From Isoetes taiwanensis (Eukaryota > Streptophyta > Lycopodiopsida > Isoetales > Isoetaceae): a stretch of DNA of 64,000 nt. Shown piece by piece: positions 10,503 through 21,571 of the stretch. Location of the stretch: NCBI GenBank assembly GCA_021234155.1, contig JAJEKV010000006.1, positions 25,723,756-25,787,755 on the forward strand, in the 5' to 3' direction. Position 1 is the first letter of the stretch; each line of letters starts with the position of its first letter. The notes beneath the pieces were generated by a model. The model saw nothing but the letters and a program-made list of their open reading frames with translations. It searched no databases and had not been told where the DNA came from. A program made the position numbers and the translations under genes.

Positions 10503-11444
10503 TGTTATTATGAACATGTTACTTGAACATGGGGGCAAAATAAACTAAAATAAATCCTTAGCTACGAAAATAAATCCCTTAATAAGGGATGATGTGGCAT
10601 GATCCGGATTGGGTGGGCAAATAGCAGCGAACGAATTTGGCCGCTATGGCGACATCGAACAGATCCTAGGAGGGATCTAGAAAGCTGAGAGGCAGATCGA
10701 TCTGCTAAATCTGACCTTGGGCTTCAAGGGAAGCCCTTCAGATCCCTGTTTCATGCTATACATATCAGAGCCATATTTTCCAAAGGGGCAGCATACTGTA
10801 AGCCGTAGCTATTCTTGAGCAAACCTATGATTACGGATGGCCGTAAATCTACTCCGAGGATATGGTTAACTTTCGGACATATATCTGGGTTAACCATTCT
10901 TTGCACTAGTTAACTTCGGACTTGTATCACGGGTTAACTTCCGGACATATATCTGGGTTAACCATTCTTTGCTTAGTTTCAAGCTCAAAAAGACAACGGT
11001 TTTTGCATATTTTTTCATACGATCTTGCTTGATTAGTGCTCAAACCATCTACTCTCTTGATAGAATGAGGTTTTAGGGGTTGGCAAGGGATTCCAATCGT
11101 GTTTGCACGGATTAAACCATTCAAGAAGCTGATTGCAAACTCTATTCAAGATCAACATGCCAAAACATAGTCCCATGCTTTCCGGTTCAAGCGTAGTTAT
11201 CAGGCTAAAAACGTAGTTGCTTTCGGACAAAAAGTGTAGGTAAGCTTCGGACATAACGGTGGTTTAACCGGACATGTGTCGGGTTTACCACCCGTTAATA
11301 GATATCACGGCGTTCTGTGATTACCGGCATCAATCTAAGTCTTGAGGGAAACGAAACATCTTTGGAAATCGGCGGGATTAGAGGCGTATGGCGGTAGGTG
11401 TGGATTGATGTGCCTAGTAGCCGGTGAAGTCGAAGACCATTTCA
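10503..11444 (+). repeat. 5' LTR of gypsy element 2, containing a MITE
   Basis: Begins TGTTATTATGAACATG, runs through 'AAATAAATCCCTTAATAAGG' and 'GGGGCAGCATACTGTAAGCC', and ends 'GACCATTTCA' just before the primer-binding site. It matches 28867-29323 along its whole length except for a ~485 bp insert (about 10834-11317) that the 3' copy lacks. Confidence 0.85.
10834..11317. mobile_element. Mutator-like MITE inserted in the 5' LTR
   Basis: About 480 bp present only in the 5' LTR of element 2. Its flanks are 'CTATGATTAC' (left) and 'CTGTGATTAC' (right), and the 3' LTR has a single 'CTGTGATTAC', so this is a 9-10 bp target duplication. The ends are imperfect inverted repeats: the left reads 'GGCCGTAAATCTACT', the right in reverse complement 'CGCCGTGATATCTATT'. 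Inside, a ~30 bp block beginning 'CGGACATATATCTGGG' occurs twice (about 10873-10905 and 10933-10965). The duplication length suggests the Mutator superfamily. No transposase is encoded. Confidence 0.75.
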
Positions 11445-11445
11445 T

Positions 11446-11458
11446 TGGTATCGGGACC
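11446..11458 (+). promoter_or_regulatory. Primer-binding site of gypsy element 2
   Basis: TGGTATCGGGACC starts one base after the LTR end. Its first seven bases equal the plant initiator-Met tRNA complement TGGTATCAGAGC; the rest has drifted. Confidence 0.6.
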
Positions 11459-13164
11459 TAAGTTTGATGTTGGGATTGAGGCGGTAAAGAACGAGAATGA
11501 AGAGTTCTTGAGAGCAATTTTGGAGCTTCTGGCTTAGCGGTTTAACTTGAGAATTGTTCTTAGGGCTCACAGGGGGCTGAAGCCAATCGAAGAATTAGCT
11601 GCGGCAGTCTTTGCATTCTTGCAAACCGGGGTTTGCTAAAAGGAAAATAGGTTGTAAATTCTAGCACTCTAGGAATGTGAGGTGGTTCTTCATGAGGAGC
11701 CGGGGTTCATGAGTGGAGCGTGAGCGAACCACATGGAAAAGGAAAAGACCCTAAAAATATTAATATTTTGGTGATTATTACTATACCCTTACGATATGAT
11801 AGGGTTCTACTTAGGGCAATTGAAGCGATGCAATCGAGCTTATGAAGCTCAAGGTAACCGGTTGGTATCTTTAATTAATCCCGGCGAATGCTATGCAATT
11901 TTGGCTTCGGCTTTAGATTAAAAATCTAGAGTCTTGAACAATTTTGGGCGTGGGAAATGGGATTTATTGGTGAGTAAAAAGTCCGGTTGTTCGAACATTT
12001 TGCCCGTGGTAACGCATGATGTGGGATCATTGGCTCACTCTACTAGGTAGGGTGGCATGAGGTTGCATGTTAGCCTTTAACCAGTCCTTGTAAGGAATTA
12101 GTGACAACTGTATTATTATTAACTCAAGGGATCACTGGAGCATGACCTAGGGTTTGTGCTAGAAGTGCACAATATTGGTAAATGTTGTGATAGACTTCCA
12201 CGCTAGTTCCTATGGATTTTAGGACTTTGGTTCCCCAGGAAGGAATTGGGGTCTACTAAGTGGACATCTTGGAAGCAGAGCTTTCATTAGGTCTCTGGGA
12301 GGCCCGACTACTTCCTTGTGACATGGTAACTCTTGGGGAATAGCAACACTTGTGGTAACTGTTGGAAATAAGAACCTTGAATTCAAAGAAAGGAATTTTT
12401 GAAAGGGATTTAAAGGTTTTGGACCTTGTATTTTCTTATGAATACCAAGTAGAATCTTGGTTGAATAAAGGAAAGTTGGCAAAAAAGGTTAACTAGCTTG
12501 ATGTATTCCTTTGAAAATTCAAAGGATAATATTAATTGTCATATACAATCTGGAATTGTTAAGCCAAAAAGTAACCTCTACTTATTGAATCTATAGTTTA
12601 AAAGCACTATAGTCGGCGATGCTAGCTAATGCATCTAGAGAATACAAGTTCTTGGGTATTGATAAGGTTGAGAATTTATCATGAAGAAACTACGGTAGTA
12701 ATTGTAAAGCAACTTGTTAGTTATTTTAAGGGGTTCTTAAGGAAGAGCACTTAAAATATTGCATGCTTTTAAAGCTTACAAGGTTAATGATCTGTATCAA
12801 GCCGATAAAAGTTGTTTTAAGCGGCGCTTCATGTGATGCAACTTCGGGCTAATAAAGAAGCATATGGCTTCAAGTAGGATCATATGGATGCATGCAATAG
12901 ATTATTGTGGCATTTGTTAAAATTAATTTTAGAGGGTGACTCTGGGGAGGATGCCAAGGATGAATCAAGCTACAATATGGTTAGAAGATAAGATTGAGTG
13001 AGCGATTGTGGTTCCATATGAAGCTTCATTATATTTTGGAAGGAACTAACTCTATATACAACTAGGAGTTGTGAACACATCTTATTACCCGGTATGTTCA
13101 AAGGGGGCTTGGGGTAAAGCAGAATGGGTTGCAATATATAAAGGCGGGATTGTATAGGTATTGA
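11459..13164 (+). other. Gypsy element 2 gag/protease region, not recognisable
   Basis: By position this 1.7 kb should hold gag and protease. I found no zinc knuckle, no DSG/DTG motif and no long frame on the plus strand. It is either deeply decayed or partly replaced. One antisense frame near 12219-12482 is open but unsupported. Confidence 0.5.
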
Positions 13165-13741
13165 AAGATTATATAGTATAGACTATAGGGCTTTGAATAA
13201 AGCCACTATCAAAGATAAGCTACCAATGCCTAGAATTAATGATATCATGGATCGATTGATGGGAGCAAAATATTTCTTCAAGGTCGATCTAAGAAGTGGA
13301 TATCATCAAATTAGCATTAGGAGGAGATGAACTCAAAACGACCTTTTCGAACCAACCAAGGCCATTTTGAATTTGTGGTCATGCCCTTTGGGTTAAGAAA
13401 TGCCCAACCCACATTTATGCGACTAATGAACATTGTTTTTCGGGGGCATCTAGACAAATTTATCCAAATATTTCGGATGATATTTTGATTTACTCAAGGG
13501 AGTAAAGAGGAGCACTTGAAGCATGTGGAAAAGGTATTGATGATGCTCGGGGAGCACAAACATTTTGCCAAAATTTCCAAGTGTGAGTTTCTAAAACAAC
13601 AAGTGGCATATCGGCACCGCAGTCTCAAAAAGGGTTTAACCCGGATCGGACAAAGTCACGAGCCATAAGGGAATGGCGAGAACTTATAGATGTTCCGGAT
13701 GTAAGAAGTTTCTTGGGATTAGCCTTTTATCATAGGAAATT
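13165..13741 (+). pseudogene. Reverse transcriptase of gypsy element 2, first part
   Basis: Conserved RT blocks appear in order: '[20 protein letters not shown]' (about 13175-13235), '[12 protein letters not shown]' (about 13277-13312), then the equivalents of 'MPFGL.NAP.TFM' and the DDI block near 13475-13490, in shifted frames. Frameshifts are frequent after 13320. The block ends in 'FLGLAFYHRK' exactly at the insertion site of element 3; the protein continues at 26651. Confidence 0.8.
13737..13741. repeat. Target duplication of gypsy element 3 (left copy)
   Basis: AAATT immediately before the TG of the 5' LTR. The same AAATT occurs at 26651-26655 right after the 3' LTR. Joining the flanks with one copy restores the interrupted RT frame of element 2, which confirms the exact insertion point. 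Confidence 0.95.
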
Positions 13742-15249
13742 TGTGGCGTTCGATGCGATATCACGGTCTCGGGGCGTTATCACGAAATGCTAGGGCCGAA
13801 TCCTCCGTACCGCCGTCTAGTCGGCGTGTCGCCCGACACATACCTAAACAGGGAGCCCTAGGGGGCAACTTGCAATGGTGCTTACACTTAGCAATCGCGG
13901 CGCACCTTTAGACCTTTAACCCATTAAAGGTAGACCAAGGGTCATGGAAAACCCTAAAACCTAGCTGATAGCCTACATAAGGCATCAAACCCTAACATTC
14001 CCTTTTTAGACCCGGAGACCTTCCGAGCTCAGGTTGGCGAGGAGTCAATTCCAACTCCCATGATGCGCTTTTATGCCCGACTAGTCGGGTCATCCCTCGG
14101 ACCGCATCCGGCGAGAACAAGGACATGGGCCTTGGGATCAAGAGGAGTGAACCCGGGATCGGGTATTTGATCGATCAAATAGCATAAACCTTACTCCAAC
14201 CATTCGAATCAGTAGGTTTAGCCTATTAGATCACCCCTAGCAGCCAAGTAGACCCAGGATTGACTTAACTAAAGAACCTAACTCTATGAGATATATTAGT
14301 TCTTTATTATTTATTATGTTGATATGATGGACCGGATGGATTACGTGAACTCATTGTATTGGGAAGGGGGTAGAGACTTAAAGCTTAGTAGATGATGCTC
14401 CTAGTCGAGTCCCTCTTAGTGCATTACTAGATTTCGGCCTCAGGTGCTGAGGAGCCCACAGTTGTGGGTGAAGGGGCGGTAGGCTTAGAATGAGGTTCGG
14501 TGTTGACCCTTGACCAGATCCCTCAGGTGTGTAAGCCCCTACCGGGATCCCGAGTGACTAGGTCTAATGGCTTGCCAATCGAGTGTGGGTAAGGCATGGG
14601 CTCGACACCCAGTGGGGTGGAGTTCACCTTCCAGTGGGTTAAGTCCGAATAAGGGCGGTGGCCCTCTAGTCACCTTTGGGTCAGCATGTAGATCTCGGAG
14701 GGAGTGATCCCTACCTGCCCCCCATCGGGGCCCGGGAGATGTAACCCGGGAATAACCCCTTTGGCTATGCACCCGGCTGGCTACGGTCAGGAGTCCCAAC
14801 ACTTTTCAACCTACTCAAAAGTGTGCACGAGGGAGGGCGGATGGAGTGGACAACCCTAAGCCATGTTCTTATGCCAGCCCAATCCATTGTCATGATTAAA
14901 TGCACACTTGAACTCGGAGACCCAAGCTTGTCGGTCATCCCCACAGGTCCGAGCCTTGGGTAGGAACTTCCTTTGTATTGTCTTGATCTTTGTCTATGCG
15001 AGATGTTGATGTGCCACCCTTCGAGGTGGATATATATGATGTTATGTTCTTGACGTGTATGTTTTACGCCTCCATGACTAGGTAGGCCCCGAGGGAGCGG
15101 GGTAAAATGACCCCTTCACTCTTCCCAATGTGGACTCTAGGCGGTCCACGGTGATATGTGGAGGCCACAGACGGTGGAGCTGGTGCGGGGGATGAACTCC
15201 CGCTTGTATACGGTCTGCGGGCATCGTTATCACAGTAGGGGACGTCACA
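13742..15249 (+). repeat. 5' LTR of gypsy element 3
   Basis: 1508 bp, TG to CA. Matches the 3' LTR over its full length with many small differences that cluster at CAG/CTG positions. Long antisense frames inside it (for example 14539-14802 and 15064-15296) lack any family motif and are present only in degraded form in the other LTR, so I do not treat them as genes. Confidence 0.9.
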
Positions 15250-15250
15250 A

Positions 15251-15261
15251 TGGTATCGAGC
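15251..15261 (+). promoter_or_regulatory. Primer-binding site of gypsy element 3
   Basis: TGGTATCGAGC follows the LTR end after one base and matches the initiator-Met complement TGGTATCAGAGC except for one missing A. Confidence 0.7.
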
Positions 15262-15798
15262 AATGTTCTTGGAGACCAAGAGCAAAGCACCGCCATACTC
15301 CCAGAGTACTAACTTGATAGGATCCTCAAGCCTCGAAAAGTGGAATTTTTTTTCTCATTTTTGTAGTTTATGCTAAGCTAGTAACAATTAAGTGAATTGG
15401 AAATTAATAAAACTAAAAAGAATGAGCCAAAATTTTTTGCCAAAGTAAGGTGGTCTCAAATTTCGGCCTCGAAGAACTAAACTTTTAGTTTTTGAGCGAG
15501 GCTAAAGGTGGAGACATCGAACAAGATCACTTAAGCGTGGCAATTTGAGAAACTAATATGGTAAAGCTAATTCTAAGATAGGAATTAATAAGAATAGCAT
15601 GATTAGATTACTTAAATTACCTAAAATGTGTGAGATCTCACATTTCCGCTGACTAAAACTAAACTTTAGTTTTTGAGTGTTTAGGCGCACATGAACCAAT
15701 AAATAGGAAAAGTCTGAAATAAGTGTAAGTTTTAACTAAATAGGTGTCTTAGCATGTTAAATAGAGCAACTTGAAGTTTGACCTAAAATTTGCCAAGC

Positions 15799-15807
15799 TA
15801 TAAATAG
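15799..15807 (+). promoter_or_regulatory. Candidate TATA box ahead of leader frame A
   Basis: TATAAATAG, a plant TATA consensus, about 106 bp upstream of the ATG at 15905 and downstream of two copies of the palindromic motif. The context 'GCTATAAATAG' is echoed at 17753. Confidence 0.5.
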
Positions 15808-15904
15808 AAGTAGACCCCCCTCATTTGAACATTCCCCTTTAGAAACCAGCTCTCGCTCCTAAAAGACATCTTTGGCTCGAGATCCGATTGACTGAACCGC
15901 AAAC

Positions 15905-16429
15905 ATGGCACCTTATCAAAGCATCATCGCGAGGAAAGCCCGCCTGCGAAACCGGGCGCTCGGCCGATGGCAGCATGATTCGGCTGATGTCAGTAGAGAG
16001 CCCTTAACCCTAACGATCCAACTTCCTCGAGTGAAGGAGAACCTTCAACAAGCAATAAATGAAGAAGATGAAGTACACCTGGCTGGGACGGAAGTAATTG
16101 AGGAGGAGGAGGAGGAGGAAGCTGCGGAAAGGAGAACCAAAGCCCGAGAGGAACGGAGGATGCCGCACCTGTGCCTCACCATCGGGCGAACAAGTCGGCC
16201 TCGGATCCGGAAAAAGAAGCCGAGGAGCAACAGAGCAGATGGAACCGGTGACTTCAGCCGAAGAGGAAGCAGACTCGGCCGCTTTTATCGAAGTACGAAA
16301 CGGCGGGAAAGAAAAAGGAGCAAAAGAAGAGGAGGAGGGAAGAAGAAGAACGTAAATCGCCGAGGAGCTCGAAGAAGAAAGGGGAAATGGGTGGGGGAGC
16401 CCCGAAGTTCAAGGATGTCCCCATGGTGA
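15905..16429 (+). CDS. Leader reading frame A of gypsy element 3, hypothetical basic protein
   Basis: 174 codons from ATG 15905 (context 'AAACATGG'). The first ~60 residues ('MAPYQSIIARKARLRNRALG', then 'LTLTIQLPRVKENLQQAINE') look ordered. Residues about 62-75 are a Glu run, and the C-terminal half is strongly basic (KKK, RRR, KRSKRRGGGKKK). Nothing in it matches gag, protease or integrase. It lies between the 5' LTR and gag, 30-100 bp behind a TATA box. Extra ORFs before gag are known in some large plant gypsy elements, but I do not recognise this one. The basic tail could also be a frame-shifted reading of an acidic one, because the purine-rich DNA is open in several frames. Confidence 0.4.
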   Translation: MAPYQSIIARKARLRNRALGRWQHDSADVSREPLTLTIQLPRVKENLQQAINEEDEVHLAGTEVIEEEEEEEAAERRTKAREERRMPHLCLTIGRTSRPRIRKKKPRSNRADGTGDFSRRGSRLGRFYRSTKRRERKRSKRRGGGKKKNVNRRGARRRKGKWVGEPRSSRMSPW

Positions 16430-16632
16430 AAAAGCCCAACCCGAAGATCACCATTACCGGGCGGTCACCCGATCATCCCCAACCCCCTCGAGAGGGTTCT
16501 GACGAAGAGCCTAACCCCAACACGGGAGGGGGCAAGTTCTTCCAAACCCCGCCGTTGGAGCGGGTAATAACCGAAGCGGTAAGCGCCCGAGGAGGAGCAA
16601 AGACGACACGGTGAAGAAGCCCCTCCCACCAA

Positions 16633-16965
16633 ATGGGACAGGAAAAAGCAAACCCGCCTGCCCGAGAGTCCTATGTGACGGACCCAATAAAAATCTATGA
16701 ACGAAAGATCGCGGAACACAATGCCTATATGAAGGAGTGGGAGGCATATGACAAGTACTACCAGAGAACAGGGAGTCGTGGGCCATCGAAGGAGGACACC
16801 CAACCAAGCAAAGAGACCCTAAGACCGCCACCACCAAGACCCAAGGTCCCTAAAAAGCCCCGCACGAAAAAGCTCACAAAGAAGCAGCTTCGAGAAAGGG
16901 CACTACGGGAGATTCGGCACTTCCAAACAGCCTTCTGGCCTCGATTCCCCCCTTTGCTCGGCTAG
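16633..16965 (+). CDS. Leader reading frame A, downstream part
   Basis: 110 codons, beginning 'MGQEKANPPARESYVTDPIK'. A Tyr/Glu-rich helical stretch ('YERKIAEHNAYMKEWEAYDK') is followed by a Pro/Lys-rich basic tail. It probably belongs to the same original protein as the frame ending at 16429, separated by frameshifts in 16430-16630. Function unknown. It could be a nucleic-acid-binding leader protein by composition only. Confidence 0.4.
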   Translation: MGQEKANPPARESYVTDPIKIYERKIAEHNAYMKEWEAYDKYYQRTGSRGPSKEDTQPSKETLRPPPPRPKVPKKPRTKKLTKKQLRERALREIRHFQTAFWPRFPPLLG

Positions 16966-17752
16966 TTAGAGAAGTAATGCAAGATTTCAGGGCCGGACTT
17001 GAGGGTCCACGGATGAGATCTTTCGCACCGTGAAGCAAATGAAAGCGTAAGATAGTGCAACATTTTGAAGACTCAACGGCTTGCACTATCCATGCGAAAG
17101 CAGTGACTTTGATGAGGCAAGACATGCAACTTGCTACTGCGCATCAAGGGAGAACGACCCTAAACTTTTGTAAATAATCGAAAATTTTTTGTGATGATAG
17201 AACAATTTTGAGTGCTTTAATTGTCCGAACTTGCTTAATTAGGATAAGTTAGCAAGTTTTAGCTTTATTTTGGTAAAATAGGACAATTGCGCACAGAAAA
17301 GCGTGATGTCTCATTTCCGCTGGACTAAAAACTAAACTTTAGTTTTGAGCGCCAAAAGAGACCTTGCCTTAAAACTTCGCCCAAAACAGCTCCAAATCGA
17401 CGACCAAATAAAGGGTCGATTCTACCTGATTTGATGAGCCCATCATCCTTATACCCTTAGTTTATCCAAATCGGACATGTTTTGATCGAATGAGGCCCGA
17501 TGTCTCACAGCTCAGCGCTGATCAAGAAACTAAACTTTAGTTTTGAAGCGGCGCAAAAGTATGAACCTCTACCATTTCTTCACGAAACTTGCCCGTGGAT
17601 CCCAACCCCGTTGTATAGCATCTTTTAGGTAATCCGGCCATGCTCAAACACTTGAACTAGTCTTCAAATTCCCATTTTGACCTCAAGATAGACTAGAATT
17701 GCCCAACCCCAAGAATTTTCCAAGTCATCCAAAATTAGGGTTTCCCCTTTTC

Positions 17753-17761
17753 TATAAATAG
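17753..17761 (+). promoter_or_regulatory. Candidate TATA box ahead of leader frame B
   Basis: TATAAATAG, identical to the site at 15799, again downstream of two copies of the palindromic motif and about 110 bp upstream of an ATG (17872). Confidence 0.5.
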
Positions 17762-17871
17762 GTCCCTCATTTCACACATAGAACCCTACAAGTTTGCTCC
17801 TGCCTTCCTAACCGATTTTCCAGCTCCACGAGGCTCTTGCAACCGTTTGATACCCTCTCTATTTTAACCAA

Positions 17872-19410
17872 TGGCAACCTCTGATTTCCTTGAGATGGTA
17901 CAGCGCCCGGTAAATCATCTTTGCCGAAAATGACATCGACCAAATTTTCCATGTCTTCGGAAGAGGTAGATGTCCAAGCAACTCTGCACGCCAACCCGAA
18001 ATTTTATGGGAGAGTCTGTCCGATTCCAAGCTAGGGTAGAACCAAAGACTAGTCGCAGCTCCACCTTGCATAGGGTATTTTGTTCCTAGGCAATCCTCGC
18101 AGCGACTTTAGGTGATGTTCCAAACATTGCCAAATACTTGACAAACAAGGCGCGGCGCACACACAGCCCATGGTCCTAACTCGTTAATAGGACCAAATAT
18201 TTCTCTTTCAACCTTTGCCTTGGCAATTTTCTTACCCATCGTGTCGAGAACATTGTGGGAGAAACCTCCATTCCCCATGGACATCGACCCAATAGCCATA
18301 GCAGCAGAACAACGGCTCCTTACGCCAATATGAGCAGGAGCAGGAAGGAAAAGAAGAGGAGGACTTCGGAAGAACAAGAATCGAAAGAAGAGGAAGACTA
18401 TGTCGAGCTCGACCAATGAGAGGAGCGTGAAGAACAAGCGTAACAAGAATGGCGAGGACTTGAGAAAAGCCGGCAAACTCCTAGAATCGCGCCTCCCCCT
18501 TGGGCTAGGCATTACAAGCCCTAGCCCCATTGTGTCGAGGGAGAGGAGTTTACGCTTTTAAGCGACATCCAAAACCTCCCGAGTGCGAGGGGAAGGAGTA
18601 CAGACCTGAAGAGTTGCTGCACCAACTCCAAAGCGGACCGAGCGACTTCATCGTCAAGGAGCATCCCTACTTTCCCCTCCAAGTAAGGGAAGCCGACACC
18701 TTACGGGAGAGTCCACCTCCGATATCTAAGCCTCAGCATCCCGCAGATTATGGAGGCGCACGGTGTCGAGGACAAACTACATCGACGGAGGAAGAGTTCC
18801 TTGCTCTGAGAGCACAGATGGGGATCCGCTTCTGGCGACCTCGAACATCCTAACGGCAAGCTCTTGCAACACCTCCCCAGGGAGAAGAGGCGAATTCAAC
18901 CTGGGGAGGCTTCAAAGAACAAATGAGGAGACTACTGAGGAACTCACCACGGTGGAGGTTGATGACTTTGCAAGCGCATACAGAGCTGGATACCGAAAGT
19001 GGCTGGGGACCCATCTCACAACGACAAAGTCGCTATATTACCTCCCCTTGTTGATGGATGGAAGAATAGCGGTAATTCACCAAGTTCACCCCCAGGAAGC
19101 AGGAAGGAGCATCGATGCTAATTAAGATCTCGTGATTTGGCGGCATGCGCTTGCCCCTCAACAAGTATGCCATCCCGTGAAAGAGAAGTAGCACTCGATG
19201 TTTTGACTTCGCCATACCCTACAGGCCGGCAAGGAAGGCTAGTGCGACATCAGCAGCCTACACCTCCGAAGCAGAGTAGAAGAAGAACTGGCGAGAGCTT
19301 TGCGGGTGGATCTTCATCAACGCCCTTAGGAACTTGGGTCATTCAAAGGGAACAGCCCAAAGTGAAGAAGTTCCTAGAGGACAATCCATCCTACCGGCGA
19401 CATCAAGAGT
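17872..19410 (+). pseudogene. Leader reading frame B of gypsy element 3, broken
   Basis: An ATG at 17872 opens 'MATSDFLEMVQRP', then the frame breaks. Further plus-strand pieces follow: a Lys/Glu-rich stretch ('SRKEKKRRTSEEQESKEEED', about 18330-18400), a frame 18530-18853 with 'KEHPYFPLQVREADTL', one at 18763-19125 with 'FASAYRAGYRKWLGTHL', and one at 19137-19412. They are consistent in strand and composition and probably once formed one protein of several hundred residues. I do not recognise the family. The arrangement (motif pair, TATA, ATG, charged protein) repeats that of frame A. Confidence 0.4.
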
Positions 19411-19689
19411 AGTTAGCAATCTTGATCCCTAAGTTTTAATTTTGTATTAGCGTATTATAAAATATGAATATAACTTCCTTGTCCTTTTGCACTTAGAATG
19501 TTTGTTGATGTAATTTCTTTCCCCACAATTATACCAACATCACATATAAAGCAAAGAGAACAAATAAAACTAACCCGACAACCATAACCAACCGTATTGT
19601 GCGGATAGGGAACAACGAAGCGGTAGAACAAAGCGGGGAGGCCAACATGGACGAAGAGACTCTGACGGACAACCCATCCCGGGAACCTC

Positions 19690-20560
19690 TTGAGGATATG
19701 GGCCCATGACCCCAGAAGAGGAGATCTCGCAGATGCGAACGGAGCTGGACCAGATAAAGGCCCTACTCGCAGCCCAAGCATCAGCCGGACCACAAACGAC
19801 ACCGCGAAAGTCGGGGAAAGACAAGAGAAGGAATAAGAGAAGGAGGTCCCCCAGCACAGAGACCTCCGAATCAAGCTCGACCTTGGACTCTGAGTCCGAA
19901 AAAGAGCCCGAGCAGACGGCAGGCAGAAGAACACTAAGACCCTCGATTACCAGAAGAAGGTGGACTCAGCACTGGGTAATGTGTGGAAAGCCCGGAAACT
20001 CGAACAGTTCTCGGGCGAGAACAGATCCGGCTTAGAGGCAGAGGCATGGCTGGACGAAATGAGTGAGTACGGCAATGCCTATGGCATGAAGGACAAAGAC
20101 AAAGGCAGGGTGGCGACAGCCAACCTGAAAGGAGCCGCACGCATATGGTGGAAAGGCTATGCCAAAGCCCATGGGTTGAGCGAGACGATGCCGCTTCAAG
20201 AAGTTCTCAAAAGCTTTCAAGAAACACTATGTCCCTCGAACACAAGTCGAATATGATGCAGCAGTTTTACAGATTGCAGCAGGGTACAAAACGGTGCAGA
20301 AGTACACCGAAGAGTTTATGAGACTAAGGCTATATGTCTTGCCGCCGAAATGAGAAACACGCGAGAGAAAGCTACATAGAAGGGCTGAACGAAGAACTTC
20401 GGAAACCTCAAGAGACAGACAATAGACCCGCACGATTGTCCGGCGGAGTCCAAGGCAATTAGTTTGTATGATCGGGGTCTTGAGCAGCGCCTGAGGGCAG
20501 CCATACTATCGGATAGAGGAAAGCAACAGGAGCTACAGTCCTAGGGCAGCCAGCCCAAGC
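19690..20560 (+). pseudogene. gag of gypsy element 3
   Basis: From ATG near 19706 ('MTPEEEISQMRTELDQIKAL', a coiled-coil-like start) through a Lys/Arg and Ser-rich linker to the retrotransposon gag core at 19960-20350: 'LEAEAWLDEMSEYGNAYGM', 'KGAARIWWKGYAKAHG', then 'EEFMRLRLYVLPPK' after a frameshift near 20225. The Trp-containing core is typical of chromovirus gag. I did not find an intact zinc knuckle in 20560-20900. Confidence 0.75.
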
Positions 20561-20899
20561 CCAAAAAAGTCCCCATATAATAACAACCAACTGGGAAGTC
20601 AAATAGAAAGAAAGCAGGTGTCCTTCAAGGACAAACAGAAGTATCCAACTACTTTCGAAAGCAAAGACGGGTCCTTCTTGCAGAGGCGTGCCCAAGGAGA
20701 AAAGGCAGGAATGCATGGAGAAGCAGCTCTGTTTTTAGATGTTTCCAGGCCAACCAACAAATAACCGCCTGTTTGTTATGAGCTCGGCCCTTCAGAGTTG
20801 GACGGATGGGACACCCGACGACGATCGGCGAGGAGGCACACGATTACATTCGGGGTGAGTGCCACATCTTTGCTGCCATAGATACGAAACGTGCAGAGG

Positions 20900-21390
20900 C
20901 CCAAAGATAAGGTAATCACCACGGTAGGGAAGGCAAAGACCAAGTCCTTCATAGTCTTGATAGACTCGGAAGTAGCCATAACTTCGCATCCCCCGGGATG
21001 GTTGAAATGTTGAAATTGAAACCCCTAAAGTCCAAACCAAGGCCAAGTAATCTTGGCAAGCGGGCGGTAAGACATCTGGTGGGAAGAGAATCAACCGACA
21101 TTGACTTGCCGGGATTAATATCCGGATGGGGGCGGAAGTAATGGGCATTGGCAAATCTGACTTGATCGTTGGAATGGAGTACCTTGGTCCAAAAAGGGCC
21201 ATCGATTGACAGGGAAGCGGAAGGTGACCTTCCCAACGCCCGACGAAAATCCATTGAGATCACGGGTAAAAGTTACCCCCATCATGCAATGTATGTCCGT
21301 TAAGAAAACTGCTCAAATCTATAAGGGCGAGAAGGTAGCATACATCTTCAAACTTCGAGATTGAGGAACAAGAGTCGGGAAGAAAGCAAA
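20900..21390 (+). pseudogene. Protease region of gypsy element 3
   Basis: The aspartic protease cuts the polyprotein. The only trace is 'VLIDSEVAI' near 20952-20978, where the family has Asp-Ser/Thr-Gly-Ala. The Gly is Glu here, so the site would not work as read. Later fragments such as 'GKRKVTFPTPDENPLRSRV' lead toward RT. Identity rests mainly on position between gag and RT. Confidence 0.5.
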
Positions 21391-21571
21391 GGAAGACAAA
21401 GGCTTCGGCAAGTTACCCAAGCCAATCGCCAACTTGATTCACGGAGTTCCACGATCTCTTTCCGGATGAGATCGAGAAACTTCCTCCTTCTGAAGGGGAG
21501 TAGAGTGTGAGATAGCACTTTCGGAGCCAGGGACCAAGCGACAAGCAAGGCCCCATATAGAATGACCACAC

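Larger units (their letters stand above)
15440..17551 (+). repeat. Four dispersed copies of a palindrome-bearing leader motif
   Basis: A ~55 bp unit occurs near 15450-15500, 15630-15677, 17303-17352 and 17499-17551. Consensus: GATGTCTCA-ATTTCCGCTG, a few bases, AAACTAAACTTTAGTTT, then TTGAGCG. The core is a perfect 8-bp inverted repeat (AAACTAAA / TTTAGTTT) around one base in three copies and slightly altered in the first. Two copies precede each of the two TATA boxes in the leader. Confidence 0.85.

Noticed and set aside
10873-10975. Direct repeats in the MITE considered as a CRISPR-like or satellite array
   Set aside because: Only two full units without regular spacers, inside a short element of a plant genome.
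14539-15296. Long antisense frames inside the LTR of gypsy element 3
   Set aside because: They lie wholly in the LTR, carry no motif and are not kept in the other LTR.
16045-16837. Antisense frames opposite leader frame A, rich in Ser, Phe and Leu
   Set aside because: They mirror the purine-rich plus strand, and GC-rich codons make both strands open; no domain is visible.
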